Part shown: in pieces, positions 61,401 to 64,000 of the stretch | How the letters are laid out: each line of letters opens with the position of its first letter | Position numbering within the stretch: the first letter of the stretch is position 1 | From: Nomia melanderi | Taxonomy: Eukaryota; Arthropoda; Insecta; Hymenoptera; Halictidae | NCBI RefSeq assembly: GCF_051020985.1 | Contig: NW_027475141.1 | Coordinates: forward strand, 1,116,001-1,180,000 | DNA: 64,000 nucleotides | Direction: 5' to 3' | Made by a program: the position numbers and the translations under genes | The notes under the pieces: generated by a model | The model's input: the letters and a program-made list of their open reading frames with translations, nothing else | Told to the model about the DNA's origin: nothing | Databases searched by the model: none

Positions 61401-63688
61401 AATAGCACCCGAGATATCACCAGATATATACTGGATTTTTACATGACCTTGGGTGACGGATTCCGAATATCTGTAATTTTCTCGGCCCCTGGTGGTCCAA
61501 GGTCGTTCCCGCTGCACAGAATCATGCGCCAGGGCTTCCTGCAGACAATGCACTTTCATTTATCGCGCTATCTCTAATTGCACCCGAGATTTCACCAGAT
61601 ATATAATGGATTTTTCCCTGACCCTGTCAGTCCGGCCCCATGAGACGGTGGGTTTCTCGGCCCCTGGTGGTCCGAGGTCGTTCCCGCTGCACAGATTCAT
61701 GCGCGAGGGCCTCCCGCAGACAAAGCACTCTGGTTTATTGCGATATCTGTAATAGCACCCGAGATATCACCAGATACATATTGGATTTTCCCCTGACCCT
61801 GACAGTCCGGCCCCACGATACGGTGATTTTCTCGGCCCCTGGTGGTCCGAGGTCGTTCCCGCAGCACAGAATCATGCGCCAGGGCTTCCTGCAGGCAATG
61901 CACTTTGATTTATTGCGCTATCTCTAACAGCACCCGAGATATCACCAGATATATATTGGATTTTCCCCTGACCCTGAGTGTCCGGCCCCATGAGACTGTG
62001 GTTTTCTCAGCCCCTGGTTGTCCGAGTTCGATCCCGCTGAACAGATTCATGCGACAGGGTTTCCTGCAGACAATTCACTTTGGTTTATTGCGCTATCTGT
62101 AATAGCACCCGAGATATCACCAGATAGATGCTGGATTTTTACATGACCGTGGGTGACGGATTCCGAATATCTGTAATTTTCTCGGCCCCTGGTGGTCCGA
62201 GGTAGTTCCTGCTGCACACACTCATGCGCCAGGGCCTCCTGCAGACAATGCACTTTGATTTATTGCGCTATCTCTAATAGCACCCGAGACATCACCAGAT
62301 ATATATTGGATTTTTCCCCGACCCTGACTGTCCGGTCCCATGAGACTGTGGTTTTCTCGGCCCCTGGTGATCCCAGTTCGTTCCCGCTACACGGATTCAT
62401 GCGCCAGGGCCTCCTGCAGATAATTCACTCTGGTTTATGGCGCTATCTCTAATAGCACCCGAGATATCACCAGATATATATTGGATTTTTCCCTGACCCT
62501 GACAGTCCGGCCCCACGATACGGTGATTTTCTCGGCCCCTGGTGGTCCGAGGTCGTTCCCGCTGCCCAGATTCATGCGTCAGGGCCTCCTACAGACAATG
62601 CACTTTAATTTATTGCGCTATCTGTAATAGCACCCGAGAAAGTACCATATATATGCTGGATTTTTAAATGACTTTGGGTGACGGACACCGAAAATCTGTA
62701 AGTTTCTCGGCCCCTGGATGGCCGACGTCGTTCCTGCTTCACAGATTCATGCGCCAGGGCCTCCTGCAGACAATGCACTTTGATTTATCGCGCTATGTGT
62801 AATAGAACCCGAGATATCACCAGATATATATTGGATTTTCCCCTGACCCTGAGTGTCCGGCCCAATGAGACGGTGGTTTTCTCGGCCCCTGGTGGTCCGA
62901 GGTCGTTCCCGCTGCACAGAATTATGCGCTAGGGCCTCCTGCAGACAATTCATTTTGATTTATCGCGCTATCTGTAATAGCACCCAAGATATCACCAGAT
63001 ATATATTGGATTTTTCCCGGACCCTGAGTGTCCGGCCCCATGAGACTGTGGTTTTCTCGGCCCCTGGTGGTCCGAGGTCGTTCCCGCTGCACAGATTCAT
63101 GCGCGAGGGCCTCCTACAGACAATGCACTTTGATTTATTGCGCAATCAGTAATAGCACCCGAGATATCACCAGATATATATTGGTTTTTTCCCCGACCCT
63201 GAGTGTCCGGCCCCATGAGACGATGGTTTTCGCGGCCCCTGGTGGAGCGAGGTCGTCCCCGCTGCACAGATGCATGCGCCATGGCCTCCTGCAGATAATT
63301 CACTTTGCTTTATCGCGCTATCTCTCATAGCACCCGAGATATCACCAGATATATATTGGATTTTCCCCTGACCATGATTTTCCGGCCCCATGAGACGGTG
63401 GTATTCTCGGCCCCTGGTGGACCGAGGTCGTTCCCGCTGCACAGATTCATGCGCCAGGGCTTCCTGCAGATAATTCACTTTGGTTTATTGCGCTATCTCG
63501 AATAGCACCCGAGATATCACCAGATATATATTGGATTTTCACCTGACCCTGAGTGTCCTGCCCCATGAGACGGTGGTTTTCTCGGCCCTATGGTGATCCG
63601 AGGTCGTTCCCGATGCACAGATGCATGCGCCAGGGCCACCTGCAGATAATTCACTTTGGTTTATTGCGCTATCTGTAATAGCACCCGA

Positions 63689-63863
63689 GATATCACCAGA
63701 TATATATTGGATTTTTCCCTGACCCTGAGTGTCCGGCCCCATGAGACTGTGGTTTTCTCGGCCCCTGGTGGTCCGAGGTCGTTCCCGCTGCACAGATTCA
63801 TGCGCCAGGGCCTCCTGCAGATAATTCACTTTGGTTTATTGCGCTATCTCTAATAGCACCCGA
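63689..63863 (+). repeat. Near-consensus reference monomer (175 bp)
   Basis: This copy, phased to start at GATATC, differs from the consensus I derived by eye at one base (GACTGTGG here, GACGGTGG in most copies). In order it holds GATATC; an AT-rich stretch at unit positions 11-27; a GC-rich core at about 40-130 with CGGCCCC at positions 46 and 71; the ATGCGCCAGGG segment at about 112-122; the PstI-containing CTCCTGCAGATAATTC; and a tail ending TAATAGCACCCGA. The consensus is about 53% GC with nine CpG dinucleotides. The choice of start is arbitrary. It is given as the yardstick for the variants described elsewhere. Confidence 0.93.
63757..63777. other. Short dyad symmetry in the monomer core (example copy)
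   Basis: CTCGG at 63757-63761 and CCGAG at 63773-63777 form inverted arms, and two further G-C pairs are possible inside after one mismatch, leaving a five-base loop. The arms are present in most monomers across the window. They are broken in the CTCGTCCCC variant and in the TGGTCGGAGG variant of the 32-51 kb region. Satellites without CENP-B boxes are often reported to carry short dyads, but a structural role here is only inference; the arms may simply be sequence coincidence. Confidence 0.45.
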
Positions 63864-64000
63864 GATATCACCAGATATATATCGGATTTTTCCCTGACCC
63901 TGAGTGTCCGGACCCATCAGACGGAGGTTTTCTTGGCCCCTGGTGGTCCGATGTCGTTCCCGCTGCACAGATGCATGCACCAGGGCCTCCTGCGGATAAT

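Larger units (their letters stand above)
1..64000 (+). repeat. Uninterrupted 175-bp tandem satellite array
   Basis: The same unit recurs every 175 bp from the first base to the last, about 366 copies, always in the same orientation. Landmarks in nearly every copy are GATATC followed by a TATATATT run, then TCCGGCCCC, CTCGGCCCCTGGTGG, CCGAGGTCGTTCCCGCTG, ATGCGCCAGG, and ACTTTG followed by TTTATTGCGC. Single-base length variants (174, 176) and one 150-bp form occur, but no foreign DNA interrupts the array. The monomer is close to one nucleosome repeat in length, as is common for centromeric and pericentromeric satellites. I do not recognise the family, so taxon and chromosomal position are inferred only as eukaryotic heterochromatin. 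A coding role is unlikely because 175 is not a multiple of three and no frame stays open for more than a few monomers. Confidence 0.98.
58404..64000 (+). repeat. Heterogeneous right-hand satellite with a 350-bp repeat
   Basis: About 32 monomers with many private variants and five type B units (59529, 61104, 61454, 62154, 62679). One dimer-scale repeat is clear: 60003-60180 (AATATCACCC, CAGACATATATTGG, GAGTGCCCTACCCC) recurs at 60353-60530. Two neighbouring units at 60.73-61.0 kb share CCACATGTGTCGGTGGATG. The window ends inside a monomer. No other feature type is seen. Confidence 0.82.

Noticed and set aside
63698..63710. TATATATT as a TATA-box promoter in every monomer
   Set aside because: The AT stretch is part of the repeat and has no associated initiator, coding sequence or terminator. 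Satellite transcription is possible but not supported by the sequence alone.
1..64000. CRISPR array or other direct-repeat and spacer system
   Set aside because: The period is regular, but the whole 175-bp unit is repeated and there are no unique spacers between short repeats.
1..64000. CENP-B box
   Set aside because: I compared the TTCG/CGGG core with both strands of the consensus and with the TTCGAGG and GTTCGG variants. The spacing and the central A do not fit. A full computational scan was not possible.
1..64000. Transposable elements, telomere repeats, tRNA or rRNA genes
   Set aside because: Reading the window line by line, every segment aligns to the 175-bp unit. No terminal repeats, poly-A tails, TTAGGG runs or RNA gene signatures were seen.
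1..64000. Identification of the satellite family or species
   Set aside because: The monomer is not one I recognise, and length plus base composition are not enough. A database search of the reference monomer at 63689-63863 would be decisive.

Overview
The whole 64 kb window is one uninterrupted block of tandem satellite DNA. The unit is about 175 bp, so there are roughly 366 copies, all in the same orientation. I see no gene, RNA gene, transposon, CRISPR array, telomere repeat or unique spacer. A block this long made only of a nucleosome-sized repeat is typical of eukaryotic constitutive heterochromatin (centromeric, pericentromeric or subtelomeric), most likely from a long-read assembly. 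I do not recognise the family and cannot name the organism; an animal is a guess. The consensus I derived is about 53% GC with nine CpG sites, has one AT-rich stretch next to an almost invariant GATATC, and has no CENP-B box that I can find.

The open reading frames are by-products of the repeat. The unit is 3n+1 long, so every frame recurs in successive monomers and the same 65- to 99-residue pseudo-peptides appear throughout. A subset of 174-bp monomers (3n) lets frames run on to 120-219 codons. Most frames open on TTG or GTG. None is annotated as a gene.

Layout: (1) 137-4497 holds two related blocks of monomer variants, with a third fragment at 6100-6645 and a 700-bp (4-monomer) duplication at 4690-6089. 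(2) 7263-10362 is a direct duplication of a 1550-bp unit that includes a 150-bp deleted monomer. (3) 10753-20284 holds three nested or overlapping direct duplications, of 1399, 1747 and 2972/2973 bp. (4) 20457-26566 holds a 2.3/2.1-kb duplication followed by a 1050-bp duplication. (5) 26567-31146 is a more heterogeneous stretch without a clear long duplication. (6) 31147-34296 is a 1575-bp duplication. (7) 34329-51472 is two successive 8572-bp higher-order units (49 monomers each), with the start of a third. (8) 51930-58400 holds degraded pieces of the preceding unit and a shuffled duplication (53.5-55.95 kb re-sampled at 56.5-58.4 kb). (9) 58400-64000 is heterogeneous, with a 350-bp duplication near 60 kb.

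The main biological interest is evolutionary. The array shows recent duplications of 4, 6, 8, 9, 10, 17 and 49 monomers side by side with no single fixed higher-order period. Variants are confined to sub-domains, and the monomers behave as mosaics of exchangeable modules. One module is a sharply bounded window of about 40 bp that exists in two strongly different versions of identical length. All block boundaries and identities were read by eye from the sequence and are approximate to a few bases.
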